Source: an uncultured Flavobacteriaceae bacterium (GTDB lineage: Bacteria > Bacteroidota > Bacteroidia > Flavobacteriales > Flavobacteriaceae). Taken from it: a DNA stretch of 64,000 nucleotides. Where the stretch lies: the NCBI GenBank assembly GCA_947502635.1, contig CANNAN010000005.1, forward strand, positions 186,001 through 250,000. Direction: 5' to 3'. The notes below the pieces were generated by a model that ran no database searches, had not been told where the DNA came from, and worked only from the letters and a program-made list of their open reading frames with translations. Below, one piece after another: positions 9,974 through 19,011 of this stretch. The translations under genes were made by a program, and so were the position numbers. The first letter of the stretch is position 1; each line of letters starts with the position of its first letter.

Positions 9974-10708
9974 ATGAAATTAAATTCCATTATAGTCGAA
10001 GATGAAGAAACTAGTAGAGATATTCTAAAAAACTATCTCAAAAAATATTGTCCTAATGTATCAGTTTTAGGAGAAGCAGCTAATGTTGAGGAAGCTTTGG
10101 TGCTTATTCGTAACAACGATTTAGATTTAGTGTTTTTAGACGTAGAAATGCCCTATGGTAATGCGTTCGACTTATTAGATAGAGTAGGCGACATTAATTT
10201 TGAAACCGTTTTTGTTACGGCTTATAACCATTATGCTATAGATGCTTTGAATGCACATGCGTCTTATTACTTAATGAAACCTATTTCTATTGATGAGCTT
10301 ATAAAGGCAGTTGATTACGTTACTGAAATTAAAACGAAAGAAGATGCGCTTCAGGATCAAGTACTCATTCCAAAAACAAATGGTGTTAATGGTAAAATAA
10401 CGATTCCGCAATTAGATGGTTTTGAGGTTATAAATACGTCTGATATTCTATATTGTAAAGCGGACGATAATTATACGGAAATTTACCTAAATACAAATAA
10501 AAAAAAGTTGGTGAGTAAAACACTTAAGTATTTTGAAGATGCCCTAAACAATGCTAGTTTTGCACGTGTACACAAATCGTATTTAGTCAATGTAAATGAA
10601 GTTGTGAAATATGTAAAAGGAAAAGGTGGGCGTGTGGTTCTTAGCAACGGAAAGGAAATTATGGTTTCGGCTTCAAAAAAATCTGATTTGTTATCGTATT
10701 TTAAATAA
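9974..10708 (+). CDS. LytTR family response regulator
   Basis: The 244-aa product has a receiver domain (1-120) with the acidic pocket EDEE at 9-12, phospho-acceptor Asp56 in LVFLDVEMP, Thr in FVTAYN and Lys in YLMKP. It is followed by a LytTR DNA-binding domain (about 140-243; ILYCKADDNYTEIYL, FARVHKSYLVN). It should be phosphorylated by the LytS-like kinase encoded two genes upstream and then bind direct repeats in target promoters. The ATG follows the DUF4349 stop codon with no spacer, indicating translational coupling. The target genes cannot be named from the sequence. Confidence 0.95.
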   Translation: MKLNSIIVEDEETSRDILKNYLKKYCPNVSVLGEAANVEEALVLIRNNDLDLVFLDVEMPYGNAFDLLDRVGDINFETVFVTAYNHYAIDALNAHASYYLMKPISIDELIKAVDYVTEIKTKEDALQDQVLIPKTNGVNGKITIPQLDGFEVINTSDILYCKADDNYTEIYLNTNKKKLVSKTLKYFEDALNNASFARVHKSYLVNVNEVVKYVKGKGGRVVLSNGKEIMVSASKKSDLLSYFK

Positions 10709-10765
10709 TCATTATTGTCATTCCACAAAGGAAGCAGTATCAATAATTAAAACTAAAACAATAAG

Positions 10766-10785
10766 ATTTCCTTCTTCAAGGAAAT
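10766..10785. repeat. Perfect 8-bp hairpin just upstream of the carbonic anhydrase gene
   Basis: ATTTCCTT and AAGGAAAT pair exactly around the loop CTTC. It belongs to a 70-base relic (from about 10716, starting TGTCATTCC) that resembles the ends of a dispersed repeat, compare 32048-32267. An in-frame ATG at 10784 lies inside the second arm, which argues against its use as a start. Confidence 0.5.
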
Positions 10786-10801
10786 GAAAAAAAACTTAAC
10801 T

Positions 10802-11317
10802 ATGCCAGTAATATTACCAGTAAAGGGAAAGTCTCCTCAGATACCAAATGATTGTTTTGTTGCAGAAAATGCGACCATAGTTGGTGAAGTTACTATGGGT
10901 AACCAGTGTAGTGTTTGGTTTAGCGCTGTAGTTAGAGGTGATGTTAACTATATTAAAATGGGGAATAAGGTTAATGTACAAGATGGTGCTGTAATACACG
11001 CCACTTATAAAACCTCGCCGACAACTATTGGTAATAACGTCTCAATTGGTCACAATGCCCTTGTGCACGGGTGTACTATTCACGATAATGTTTTAATAGG
11101 TATGGGGAGTATTATTATGGACGACTGTGTGGTAGAAAGTAATAGTATTATCGCAGCAGGAGCTGTAGTTACTAAAAATACACGGGTAGAGGCTGGTAGT
11201 ATTTATGCTGGTGTGCCTGCGAAAAAAGTAAAGGATATTAGTAAGGAGCTTATTTCTGGCGAAATAAATAGAATTGCTAATAACTATATAGAATATTCAA
11301 GCTGGTTTAAAGAGTGA
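10802..11317 (+). CDS. Gamma carbonic anhydrase family protein
   Basis: The 171-aa product is a left-handed parallel beta-helix built from hexapeptide repeats (for example VGEVTMGNQCSVWFSAVVRG, IGNNVSIGHNALVHG, IGMGSIIMDDCVVE). The candidate zinc-ligand histidines lie in AVIHATYK and SIGHNALVHG, as in the gamma carbonic anhydrase/YrdA/PaaY family; trimers bind metal between subunits. Whether it hydrates CO2 cannot be decided from the sequence. I chose ATG 10802 because the sequence from MPVILPVKGKSPQIP is, as I recall, the conserved start in relatives; ATG 10784 would add six residues and sits in a hairpin. Confidence 0.9.
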   Translation: MPVILPVKGKSPQIPNDCFVAENATIVGEVTMGNQCSVWFSAVVRGDVNYIKMGNKVNVQDGAVIHATYKTSPTTIGNNVSIGHNALVHGCTIHDNVLIGMGSIIMDDCVVESNSIIAAGAVVTKNTRVEAGSIYAGVPAKKVKDISKELISGEINRIANNYIEYSSWFKE

Positions 11318-11330
11318 TACATTACTTCGG

Positions 11331-12110
11331 TTAAAAATCCAAATACTCAACATTAAATTCAGAATTTAAAAGGGACTGCATAATTTTAGGGTCTCCATTC
11401 GTGTAAAAATGGTTGTTGCTATCTACGGATACTATATTTAATAAATTGTTTTTCTTTAGGATCGCTTTTGTTTGTCTGGCAACAGCCTCTCCAGAATCTA
11501 TAATTTTAACATGGCTAGGGAGTAATTCAACTAATAAAGGGATTAAATAAGGGTAATGTGTACAACCCAACACTAGGTAATCTATATTGGCGTCAATCAT
11601 TGGTTTTAGGTAAGCTTTTAAAAGCGTTTTCATTTCTTTAGATTGTAACTTGCCACCCTCTATAAGTTGTACGATACCTTCTCCAATTTGCTCAATAACG
11701 TTTTTATTACTGGCAAACATATCGGATGTTTTAGAAAACAATGCGCTGCTTAAAGTACCTTTTGTTGCTAAAATACCAATAGTATTGTTTTTAGTTTGTA
11801 AAGCTGCGGGTTTTATGGCAGGTTCAATACCAATAAAAGGAATATTATAAGTATTTCGAAGGTAGTCTATTGCATTAGTGGTTGCTGTATTACATGCTAC
11901 GACAATAAGTTTGCAACCTTTATTAATTAAGTATTCTGTGTTTTTAATACTTAAATTGATAATAGCATCTTTTCCTTTGGGGCCATACGGGGCATTAAAG
12001 CTATCGGCTAGATAGATAGTGTCTTCATTAGGTAAAAGCATGTGAATTTCTTTCCAAATAGAAGTTCCACCAACACCAGAGTCAAAAATACCAATAGGCT
12101 GTTTATTCAT
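11331..12110 (-). CDS. murI: Glutamate racemase
   Basis: The 259-aa enzyme interconverts L- and D-glutamate for peptidoglycan. It shows the start motif IGIFDSGVGGTSIWKEI and the two catalytic cysteines, Cys73 in ACNTATTNA and Cys183 in LGCTHYPYL. Start chosen at ATG 12110; a TTG three codons upstream is in frame but unlikely. It is the last gene of the minus-strand envelope cluster, set apart from ompH by a terminator at 12121-12152, so it may have its own promoter or depend on read-through. Confidence 0.95.
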   Translation of the reverse strand: MNKQPIGIFDSGVGGTSIWKEIHMLLPNEDTIYLADSFNAPYGPKGKDAIINLSIKNTEYLINKGCKLIVVACNTATTNAIDYLRNTYNIPFIGIEPAIKPAALQTKNNTIGILATKGTLSSALFSKTSDMFASNKNVIEQIGEGIVQLIEGGKLQSKEMKTLLKAYLKPMIDANIDYLVLGCTHYPYLIPLLVELLPSHVKIIDSGEAVARQTKAILKKNNLLNIVSVDSNNHFYTNGDPKIMQSLLNSEFNVEYLDF

Positions 12111-12120
12111 AATTAACAAA

Positions 12121-12152
12121 AATAAAAAAGCTGCCTAGAATGGGCAGCTTTT
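12121..12152 (-). terminator. Rho-independent terminator between ompH and murI
   Basis: A perfect 10-bp stem (AAAAGCTGCC at 12126-12135 with GGCAGCTTTT at 12143-12152) with a 7-base loop. On the minus strand it is followed by a T-rich run. It lies 28 bp after the stop of the short ompH gene. Confidence 0.85.
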
Positions 12153-12179
12153 AGTAAATTTATTTAAAGCGTAGTATTG

Positions 12180-12680
12180 TTATATACCTAATTCTTTTTT
12201 AACTTCGGTTAAAATATCTTTTCCATCAGCTACAATTAAAGTTGTTCTTTCTAAAACATACTCATATCCTAGAGCTTTAGAAACTTTATTTATTGCTGCA
12301 AATGCTTTCTCCTGGATAGGTTTAAATAATTCAGCTTCTTTTTTTGCTAAATCTTGTCGCGCATCTGCTTGGAATTGTTGAATACGTTGTTGCTTCTCTG
12401 CAAGCTCTGCATATCTTTTTTGATTTTCTTCATCTGTTTTTGTACTAGCTTCAGCATCAAATTGCTTCACTGTATTTTGATACTCAGTAGCCATAGCTTG
12501 CATATCGTTTTGATATGTTTTGCCTAAAGTTTCTAACTCAGCTTGTGCTGCTTTAGCTGCTGGCATAGCTGCTATTAATTCTTGAGTATTTATATGTGCA
12601 ACTTTGCTTTGGGCTTGCGTAAAACTAATAGTTCCAATGCATAATGCAGTTGCTAATAAAAGAGTTTTAAATTGTTTCAT
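12180..12680 (-). CDS. OmpH/Skp-family periplasmic chaperone
   Basis: The 166-aa product has a signal peptide (cleavage near TQAQS), the OmpH start KVAHINTQELIAAMPAAKAA, a long helical hairpin (about 45-120, rich in Gln, Lys and Glu) and the closing strand YEYVLERTTLIVADG. This is the Skp/OmpH fold, a trimeric chaperone that carries unfolded outer-membrane proteins across the periplasm to BamA. It lies 44 bp downstream of a longer paralogue and in the same cluster as bamA, which supports the role. Confidence 0.92.
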   Translation of the reverse strand: MKQFKTLLLATALCIGTISFTQAQSKVAHINTQELIAAMPAAKAAQAELETLGKTYQNDMQAMATEYQNTVKQFDAEASTKTDEENQKRYAELAEKQQRIQQFQADARQDLAKKEAELFKPIQEKAFAAINKVSKALGYEYVLERTTLIVADGKDILTEVKKELGI

Positions 12681-12724
12681 TTTTAAATAGTATTAATTAA
12701 TGTGTTATAAATTGTTTTTTTTGT

Positions 12725-13711
12725 TTAAATGCTGTCTTTTGTTTTCTGACGCTCTTCTAAAATTTGTTTTTTCTTTTCCTCCAGAGCTTTTTTCCTTGCT
12801 GCTCTTTCCTTTAATTTTTTTTGTCTATTTTCTTCAATAAGTTGTGCCTTCGTTTTTGTTTCTCCTTCTACCGTTTTAGCTTCACTAGGTTTAGAGGTAT
12901 CACCTTCTTTGTTTGTTTCTGTAGTTTTATTTCTAGCGTCTAATTTTGCCTGTTTCGCTTTTTCGCGATCTTCTAATATTTTTTGACGCCTAGCTTCAGC
13001 TTCTTTTTTCTTGGTTTCACGAGCCGCTAAAATTTCTTGTCTTCTTTTTTCAACAGCACTTTCTCTTTCTGCTTTTTTCTCTTCTAATGCTTTTTGGCGC
13101 TCTTCTAATTCGTAATTAATTTCTGGAACTAATTCTTCTTCTTTAGCAGCTCTTCGTTCTGCTTTAGATTGTGCTTGCTTACGTTTCGATGTTCTTGTTA
13201 TACTTCGTAATATTTGTTCGCTTAAATCGAATCGTTTAGCTGAGAATAACATAACAGCATCAGATGATTTATCAAAAATAAAATCGTATTTTCTACTTGC
13301 TGCCATATCTTGAACCGCTGCAAAAATTTGATCCTGAATAGGCTGCATCAATTGCTTTTTTTGAATGAACAAATCACCATTAGGACCAAAACGTTTTTGT
13401 TGATAATCAAGAATTTCATTTTCTTCAAAAGCAATATCTTCTTCTCTTTCATCAATAAGCTCTTTTGTTAAAAGTGCTTTTTCGTTACTTAAATCTTTTC
13501 GCTTTTGTTCAATGGCTCCTAATTTAGCACCAATTTCATTTTTCCATTTGTCTGCTTTTTGATTTAATTGTGCAGTAGCTTCTTGGTATTCCGGAACATT
13601 CTCTAAAATATATTCAGTATCTATATAAGCAATTCTTACACCACGTTGTGCATGTATTGATAGGCTTAACATAAAAACTAATGTCAGTAAAAAAAGAACT
13701 TTATTTTTCAT
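12725..13711 (-). CDS. Long OmpH/Skp-family protein with charged C-terminal extension
   Basis: The 328-aa product has a signal peptide (SIHAQ), an OmpH domain (about 25-175: VRIAYIDTEYILENVPEYQE to YDFIFDKSSDAVMLFSAKRFD) and then about 150 residues of nearly uninterrupted Lys/Glu/Arg/Ala helix with repeats of the type AREKRRQEILAARETKKKEAE. Typical Skp proteins are about 160-190 aa, so the tail roughly doubles the length. It is encoded directly between bamA and the normal-length ompH. A chaperone role in outer-membrane assembly is likely; the purpose of the tail is unknown. Confidence 0.88.
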   Translation of the reverse strand: MKNKVLFLLTLVFMLSLSIHAQRGVRIAYIDTEYILENVPEYQEATAQLNQKADKWKNEIGAKLGAIEQKRKDLSNEKALLTKELIDEREEDIAFEENEILDYQQKRFGPNGDLFIQKKQLMQPIQDQIFAAVQDMAASRKYDFIFDKSSDAVMLFSAKRFDLSEQILRSITRTSKRKQAQSKAERRAAKEEELVPEINYELEERQKALEEKKAERESAVEKRRQEILAARETKKKEAEARRQKILEDREKAKQAKLDARNKTTETNKEGDTSKPSEAKTVEGETKTKAQLIEENRQKKLKERAARKKALEEKKKQILEERQKTKDSI

Positions 13712-13887
13712 CCGTATATATTTTAATTTATTACTTATAAATTCTAAAAAAACGACAAATGAGTTTTATTTTTGCCTTTTTCGAATTGTATCTCCAAAAT
13801 TAACGAATTTTAATCTTAAAAATTTTAATTCTCATGCAAATCATTATAGTGTTATTAGAAAATATCGTGCCAAAATAAATTTTATGC

Positions 13888-16491
13888 TTAAAATTGCTGT
13901 CCAATAATGAAGTGAGTTTCCCAGTTATGGCTGGATCCTGGATCTCCCGGAATATCATCGAAACGATGACCAAAATCAATTCCTAATAAACCAAACGCAG
14001 GCATAAAAATACGGATACCTAAACCTGCAGAACGATTAAGGTTAAATGGATTGTAATCTCTGAAATTATTATAAGATGCACCACTTTCTAAAAAACCTAA
14101 GGCATAAATTTTTGCTGAGGCTTTTAGTGTTATTGGGTAACGAAGCTCTAAAGAAAACTTATTGTATATAGTGCCTCCATCTTGATCTGATAATGATTGA
14201 TTTGGATACCCACGCAATTGTATAGCTTCTCTGCCATCTAAACTGTAGTTCCCTAATCCATCACCACCAACAAAGAAACGCTCAAAAGGAATGGCTCCTC
14301 TATTGTTATTGTAAGCCCCTAGAAAACCAAATTCTACGCTTGGTCTTAAAACTAAGTCTTTCACAATTTGAGTATACCAATCACCTTTAAATTTTACTTT
14401 ATAAAATTCTAACCATTTGTAGCGTTCTTGATCTATTTCAGCAATTCTATTTCCTGCATTTGTTCTCTCAAATATACTACTGTTAATATCTGCTATTATT
14501 TCGTTGCTAGCATCGCGTTCATCCTTAAGCGCTTTGTAATTTACACCATTAAATAAGGAATAAGGAATTGATAATTTAGCAGAAACACTAAAATTTGAAC
14601 CTGCTGTTGGAAAAATAGGATCCACACTGGTATTATTTCTACTTAGACCAATTGTGTATGATAAATTGTTTGAATAACCATCACCAAAAGTAAACAAGCC
14701 TGTATTGTAATTATTTAAATCATAACGTTGGTAACTGATGGCTTGAGATAAAGTGAAAAAATCATCTGGAACCGTTAAACGTTTTGCTAAACCAAAGGTA
14801 ATCCCAGTAATATTAAAACTTCTACTCTTATCTGCATTTCTAGTTTGTGGATTAAATAGAAATTGCTTAGTATGCGACAATGATGATGAAAACTGAACAG
14901 GTCTTTTACCACCTAGCCATGGTTCAGAAAATGAAAAACTATAAGTTTGATAAAAACGACTTGCTTGTAAACGTAAAGCCAGTTTTTGTCCGTCTCCCAT
15001 AGGAATTGGTTTGTAAGCGTCTTTTTTTAAGATGTCTTTTATTGAAAAGTTATTAAAAGACAATCCAAGCGTTCCTATAAAGCCACCACCTCCATAACCA
15101 CCTTGTAATTCGATTTGACTAGACCCTGTTTCTTTAACAGAATATTCCATGTCTATAGTCCCCTCGTTTGGATTTGGGTTATTGAAGTTTGGTGAGATTT
15201 CCTGAGCATCGAAAAACCCTAATTGACCAAGTTCTCTAACCGTACGTACTACGTTGGCTTTTCTATATAATTGACCTGGTCGTGTTCTTATTTCTCTGTA
15301 AATAACGTGGTCGTTTGTTTTATCATTTCCTACAACTGTTACACTATTGAAATAAGCTGGTTTCCCTTCTATTATTCTTATTTCCATGTCAATAACATTA
15401 TTGTCTGCACTTACCTCAACAGGGTTTATGGTAGAAAATAAGTAACCATGGTTTTGATACTCATTAGTGATATCGAAAGCATCAGGTTTAGAGTTGTCTG
15501 CAATACGTTCCTGTAATAAAACACCATTGTATGTATCTCCTTTTTTTATGCGAAGTATTCGGGATAAATATTCATTACTGTAAACGGTATTCCCAATAAA
15601 CGTAATGTCTCCAAAGGTGTATAGCTCGCCTTCATTTATATCTATTTGAAGGGAAATGGTTTTATCGTTATTAATTATTAAACTGTCAGATAAGATTCGA
15701 GCATCTCTATAACCATTTTCTTTGTATTTTTCTATAACACTAGATAAATCTGCTTGATAAGCGGAATCAATAAATTTAGAACGTTTAAGAATTCTTAAGC
15801 GATTTATTTTTTTAGTGCTTTTCATGCTTTTTCTAAGCTTTTTATCACTTAAAACTTCATTACCATTAAAAACAATGTCTTTAATTTTAACTTTTTCGCC
15901 TTTATCAATGTTAAGTACCATATTAACACGTGCTACTTTAATAGAATCTTTTACTTCTATTGTGTTTATATGTATTTTAGAATTTAAATAACCTTCTTTC
16001 TTGTATTTGTTAACTAAATAGTTTTTAGTTGTAGTAATAAGGTTTTCTGTTACTTTGGTGCCTTTTTTTAATTTGTTTTCTTCAATTACTTTTTCTTTTT
16101 TAGACCTTTTTATACCATTTATTTTTAACTCATTTAGTTGAGGTAAATCAGATAATCTTATTTCTAAAAAAGCAACATTACCTTCTATTTTGGTAACGTA
16201 AACTTCGATATCACTAAATAATTTGGATTTCCAAAGTTTTTTAATGGCTGTACTAATATCTTCACCAGGAATCGTTATTTCTTTTCCTTTTCTTAAGCCA
16301 GAATAAGTAACTATGGTTTGTTCACTAAAAGAGCTGTTTCCAGAAACAGTAATACCTCCTAAAGTATACTTATTATTACTATTATATGTTACTTCTTGCC
16401 CTTGAATGTTAAAGCTACTTACTAAAAGTAATAGTACTATAAAATGCTTTATATATGTTGCTAAAAATGAAATATTAGCTAAGTTGTTCAC
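13888..16491 (-). CDS. bamA: Outer membrane protein assembly factor BamA
   Basis: Five POTRA domains (about residues 40-440) are followed by a 16-strand Omp85 barrel (about 470-867), ending FIIGQQF with the terminal aromatic typical of barrel proteins. The loop-6 motif VRGYP of BamA appears here as LRGYPNQSL. It folds and inserts outer-membrane proteins. Start choice: the frame is open to ATG 16542 and 16578, but those overlap uppS by 68 bases or more. GTG 16491 overlaps it by only 17 bases and gives a reasonable signal peptide (FIVLLLLVSSFNIQGQ). The exact start is uncertain; the identity is not. Confidence 0.93.
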   Translation of the reverse strand: MNNLANISFLATYIKHFIVLLLLVSSFNIQGQEVTYNSNNKYTLGGITVSGNSSFSEQTIVTYSGLRKGKEITIPGEDISTAIKKLWKSKLFSDIEVYVTKIEGNVAFLEIRLSDLPQLNELKINGIKRSKKEKVIEENKLKKGTKVTENLITTTKNYLVNKYKKEGYLNSKIHINTIEVKDSIKVARVNMVLNIDKGEKVKIKDIVFNGNEVLSDKKLRKSMKSTKKINRLRILKRSKFIDSAYQADLSSVIEKYKENGYRDARILSDSLIINNDKTISLQIDINEGELYTFGDITFIGNTVYSNEYLSRILRIKKGDTYNGVLLQERIADNSKPDAFDITNEYQNHGYLFSTINPVEVSADNNVIDMEIRIIEGKPAYFNSVTVVGNDKTNDHVIYREIRTRPGQLYRKANVVRTVRELGQLGFFDAQEISPNFNNPNPNEGTIDMEYSVKETGSSQIELQGGYGGGGFIGTLGLSFNNFSIKDILKKDAYKPIPMGDGQKLALRLQASRFYQTYSFSFSEPWLGGKRPVQFSSSLSHTKQFLFNPQTRNADKSRSFNITGITFGLAKRLTVPDDFFTLSQAISYQRYDLNNYNTGLFTFGDGYSNNLSYTIGLSRNNTSVDPIFPTAGSNFSVSAKLSIPYSLFNGVNYKALKDERDASNEIIADINSSIFERTNAGNRIAEIDQERYKWLEFYKVKFKGDWYTQIVKDLVLRPSVEFGFLGAYNNNRGAIPFERFFVGGDGLGNYSLDGREAIQLRGYPNQSLSDQDGGTIYNKFSLELRYPITLKASAKIYALGFLESGASYNNFRDYNPFNLNRSAGLGIRIFMPAFGLLGIDFGHRFDDIPGDPGSSHNWETHFIIGQQF

Positions 16492-17215
16492 TTGTTTTCC
16501 CAAATCGTCGTTCTCTTTTTTGATATTCAATAATAGCTTCATACAAATGATCTTTTGTGAAATCTGGCCACAATACATTTGTAAAATATAACTCTGCGTA
16601 TGCTATTTGCCAAAGCAGAAAGTTACTTATACGTTGCTCCCCACTTGTTCTAATTAATAAATCCACATCTGGCAAATTATGCGTGTAAAGATGCTCATTT
16701 ATAATTGATTCATCAATATTTTCGGGCGAAATTATATTATTTTTAACTTTAATACTAATTTCTTTAACAGTGTTTTGTATTTCTTCTCTAGAACCATAGC
16801 TTAGAGCAAGAGTTAGAGTCATTCTATTATGATGCTTGGTGCTATCAATAACATCAAGAAGTTCTTTATGGACCTTTTTAGGAAGCGTACTTAAATTCCC
16901 AATAGCAGCAAGCTTTATGTTGTTGTCTTTGAGTGTTTTTATTTCTTTTTTCAAAGAGGACACTAGAAGTTTCATTAAAGTCTGTACTTCTAATTTTGGC
17001 CTATTCCAGTTTTCAGTAGAAAAGGCATAAAGCGTCAAGTTTTCAACACCAAGTTCTGCACAAGCTTCAACAGTTCGTCGTACAGATTTCGTGCCATTTT
17101 CGTGCCCAAAAGCACGTAACATACCTTTTTGTTTTGCCCAGCGGCCATTGCCATCCATTATAATAGCAATGTGCTTGGGGAGTGTTCCGTTTTGTATGCT
17201 TTCTTTTAAGTTCAT
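16475..17215 (-). CDS. uppS: Isoprenyl transferase (undecaprenyl diphosphate synthase)
   Basis: The 246-aa cis-prenyltransferase makes the C55 lipid carrier used for peptidoglycan and surface polysaccharides. Seen in the sequence: HIAIIMDGNGRWAKQKG with catalytic Asp21, the FSTENWNRPK segment, and RTSGEQRISNFLLWQIAYAE near the end. I start it at ATG 17215, two bases after the stop of the DUF6089 gene, although the frame is open 12 codons further up. The 3' end overlaps the bamA start, so the genes form one operon. Confidence 0.95.
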   Translation of the reverse strand: MNLKESIQNGTLPKHIAIIMDGNGRWAKQKGMLRAFGHENGTKSVRRTVEACAELGVENLTLYAFSTENWNRPKLEVQTLMKLLVSSLKKEIKTLKDNNIKLAAIGNLSTLPKKVHKELLDVIDSTKHHNRMTLTLALSYGSREEIQNTVKEISIKVKNNIISPENIDESIINEHLYTHNLPDVDLLIRTSGEQRISNFLLWQIAYAELYFTNVLWPDFTKDHLYEAIIEYQKRERRFGKTSEQLS

Positions 17216-17216
17216 T

Positions 17217-17906
17217 TTAATAGCCTGGGCAATAACAGGGATTTTCGCCAAATGTATATGTTAAAGTTAGACCTGAAAACACATACCAATCGTTGTTATT
17301 TATGTTGCCAAATCTGTATTGTTGTCTGTTCTGAGATTTAGGAAGACTTCCGTCTAGTCGGTCGGAAAATGTATAACGCGCACCAACCTCTATGCCCAAA
17401 ATAATATTATCTAGAAAAGATGCTTTAAAACCTAATACCATAGGAATACCATACGCCCAACTGGATGTGTTTTCGGGAGTTTGTACACCATTTAAAAAAT
17501 AATGATTGTCATGTTTGGCTGTGCTTATACCAGTATATAAGTAAGGAGTCGCTATTTTTTGCCCCGAGTGTAGGTCGAAATCTAGAAATGTAAATTCTAA
17601 ACCTAATGATATTTCCATAACACTACTTGAAAAATCATAACCTCTTTGAGCACGTCTTGGATCATCAGATTTTGCATCAAGACCCTTTAATTCACTAAAA
17701 ATTACAGAAGCTCTGTAGGAATGTCTTTTACTTCGATTCCATTTGTAAATCCCTCCAAAGGCTAATTGATTTGGAGAAATATAATCGGTAGCACCTACAT
17801 CCCCAATAAAATTACTTCCTCCCACAAAAATACCTATTTCGTTAATTTGAGAGTAGCTAGAATGAATGCTTAATATACTTAATATCAATATGGTTAAATG
17901 CCTCAT
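17217..17906 (-). CDS. DUF6089 family outer-membrane barrel protein
   Basis: The 229-aa product has a signal peptide (ILSIHSSYSQ) and alternating amphipathic strands (IGIFVGGSNFIGDVG, LAFGGIYKW, IILGIEVGARYTFSDRLDGS, WYVFSGLTLTYTFG) that read as a small outer-membrane beta-barrel, with two cysteines near the end (NPCYC). It sits one base from uppS and between nadK and uppS, the usual place of the DUF6089 family in Flavobacteriaceae. The function is unknown; the constant company of uppS/bamA suggests an envelope role. Confidence 0.85.
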   Translation of the reverse strand: MRHLTILILSILSIHSSYSQINEIGIFVGGSNFIGDVGATDYISPNQLAFGGIYKWNRSKRHSYRASVIFSELKGLDAKSDDPRRAQRGYDFSSSVMEISLGLEFTFLDFDLHSGQKIATPYLYTGISTAKHDNHYFLNGVQTPENTSSWAYGIPMVLGFKASFLDNIILGIEVGARYTFSDRLDGSLPKSQNRQQYRFGNINNNDWYVFSGLTLTYTFGENPCYCPGY

Positions 17907-18034
17907 AAATATTCAAAAGTTTGCAAATATAATAAATTAAGATTAGCTCAATACCAATTAAACTCTAAAACAATGCATAAATAATTTGAGCTAAATTGTA
18001 TTAGTGTAAAACAGTTTTTCTTAAAAATTATTGT

Positions 18035-18919
18035 TTAATTGCGCTTGTCTTCACCCCAAAGAAGCTTTTTCCTAAGCGTATCTAAAAAACTTTCATCTAA
18101 AAGATCGATCATTTTAATTTTGAAGTCTGCTTTTTTAATTTTGATTATAGTGCCATTATCTAGTGTAGCTATTCTTGAATCTAAAGAGACCAGATGGTTT
18201 TCTTCACGTCCGTCAACTTTTAATTGTATTTCGGTTGAGTCTGGAATTATTAATGGTCGTGCACTTAAATTATGCGGTGCTATAGGCGTAATAACAAAAC
18301 TATTTGTGCTTGGTGTGATTACAGGACCACCACAGCTTAAAGAGTAACCTGTTGAGCCTGTTGGTGTAGAAATTATCAAGCCATCACTCCAGTAGGATGT
18401 AAGATATTCACCATCTAAATACGTTTCAACAGTAATCATTGAGGTTGTATTTTTTCTACTTACAGCGACTTCATTTAAGGCGAAGTTTAATGCTGTTATA
18501 TTCTCGTTTTCAGGAGTGGTTTCTATGGACAGTAAACTGCGTTCCGAAATTTTGTAATGGCCATCAATAATATTTTGAATAGCTTGCTCAATGGCATCTA
18601 CTTGTATGGTTGCTAAAAAACCTAAACGTCCAGTATTGATCCCAATTATAGGGATATCAATATCTTTTACAAAGGTAATCGCTCTTAAAATGGTGCCATC
18701 ACCTCCTACGCTTACAAGGAAATCAAAAGATGTATCTAATGTGTCAAAGGTTTTAAATGAAGCAAAGTCTTTTATATTGGGAGATTCTTTATGAATAATA
18801 TTAAAGAACTCTGTTTCAATATAGGCGTCAATGTCTTTTTTTAATAAGTAATTAAATAACGTCTCTACCGAATCTGTTGTCGTTTTATTGTAGAATCGTC
18901 CAAAAATAGCAACTTTCAT
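18035..18919 (-). CDS. nadK: NAD kinase
   Basis: The 294-aa cytoplasmic enzyme phosphorylates NAD to NADP. It contains the GGDGT motif at residues 72-76 (VSVGGDGTILRAI), the conserved NEVAVSR, and SDGLIISTPTGSTGYSLSCGG, which binds the nucleotide. Length and motifs are full. It is followed at 128 bp by the DUF6089 gene and preceded by the CBS gene at 92 bp, all on the minus strand. Confidence 0.96.
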   Translation of the reverse strand: MKVAIFGRFYNKTTTDSVETLFNYLLKKDIDAYIETEFFNIIHKESPNIKDFASFKTFDTLDTSFDFLVSVGGDGTILRAITFVKDIDIPIIGINTGRLGFLATIQVDAIEQAIQNIIDGHYKISERSLLSIETTPENENITALNFALNEVAVSRKNTTSMITVETYLDGEYLTSYWSDGLIISTPTGSTGYSLSCGGPVITPSTNSFVITPIAPHNLSARPLIIPDSTEIQLKVDGREENHLVSLDSRIATLDNGTIIKIKKADFKIKMIDLLDESFLDTLRKKLLWGEDKRN

Positions 18920-19011
18920 GTGTTTTTTTATTGTTTATTATAGGTCACATGGTGCATCCATATAATTTTTTGTTTATAAAACTAACTTTTAGTTATGGAT
19001 GGTTCATTAAT

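Noticed and set aside
10784-10801. Upstream ATG for the gamma carbonic anhydrase
   Set aside because: It falls inside a perfect hairpin arm and adds six residues not expected in the family; ATG 10802 fits better.
16492-16578. Longer N-terminus for BamA from ATG 16542 or 16578
   Set aside because: These starts overlap uppS by 68 bases or more and put about 30 charged residues before the signal peptide.
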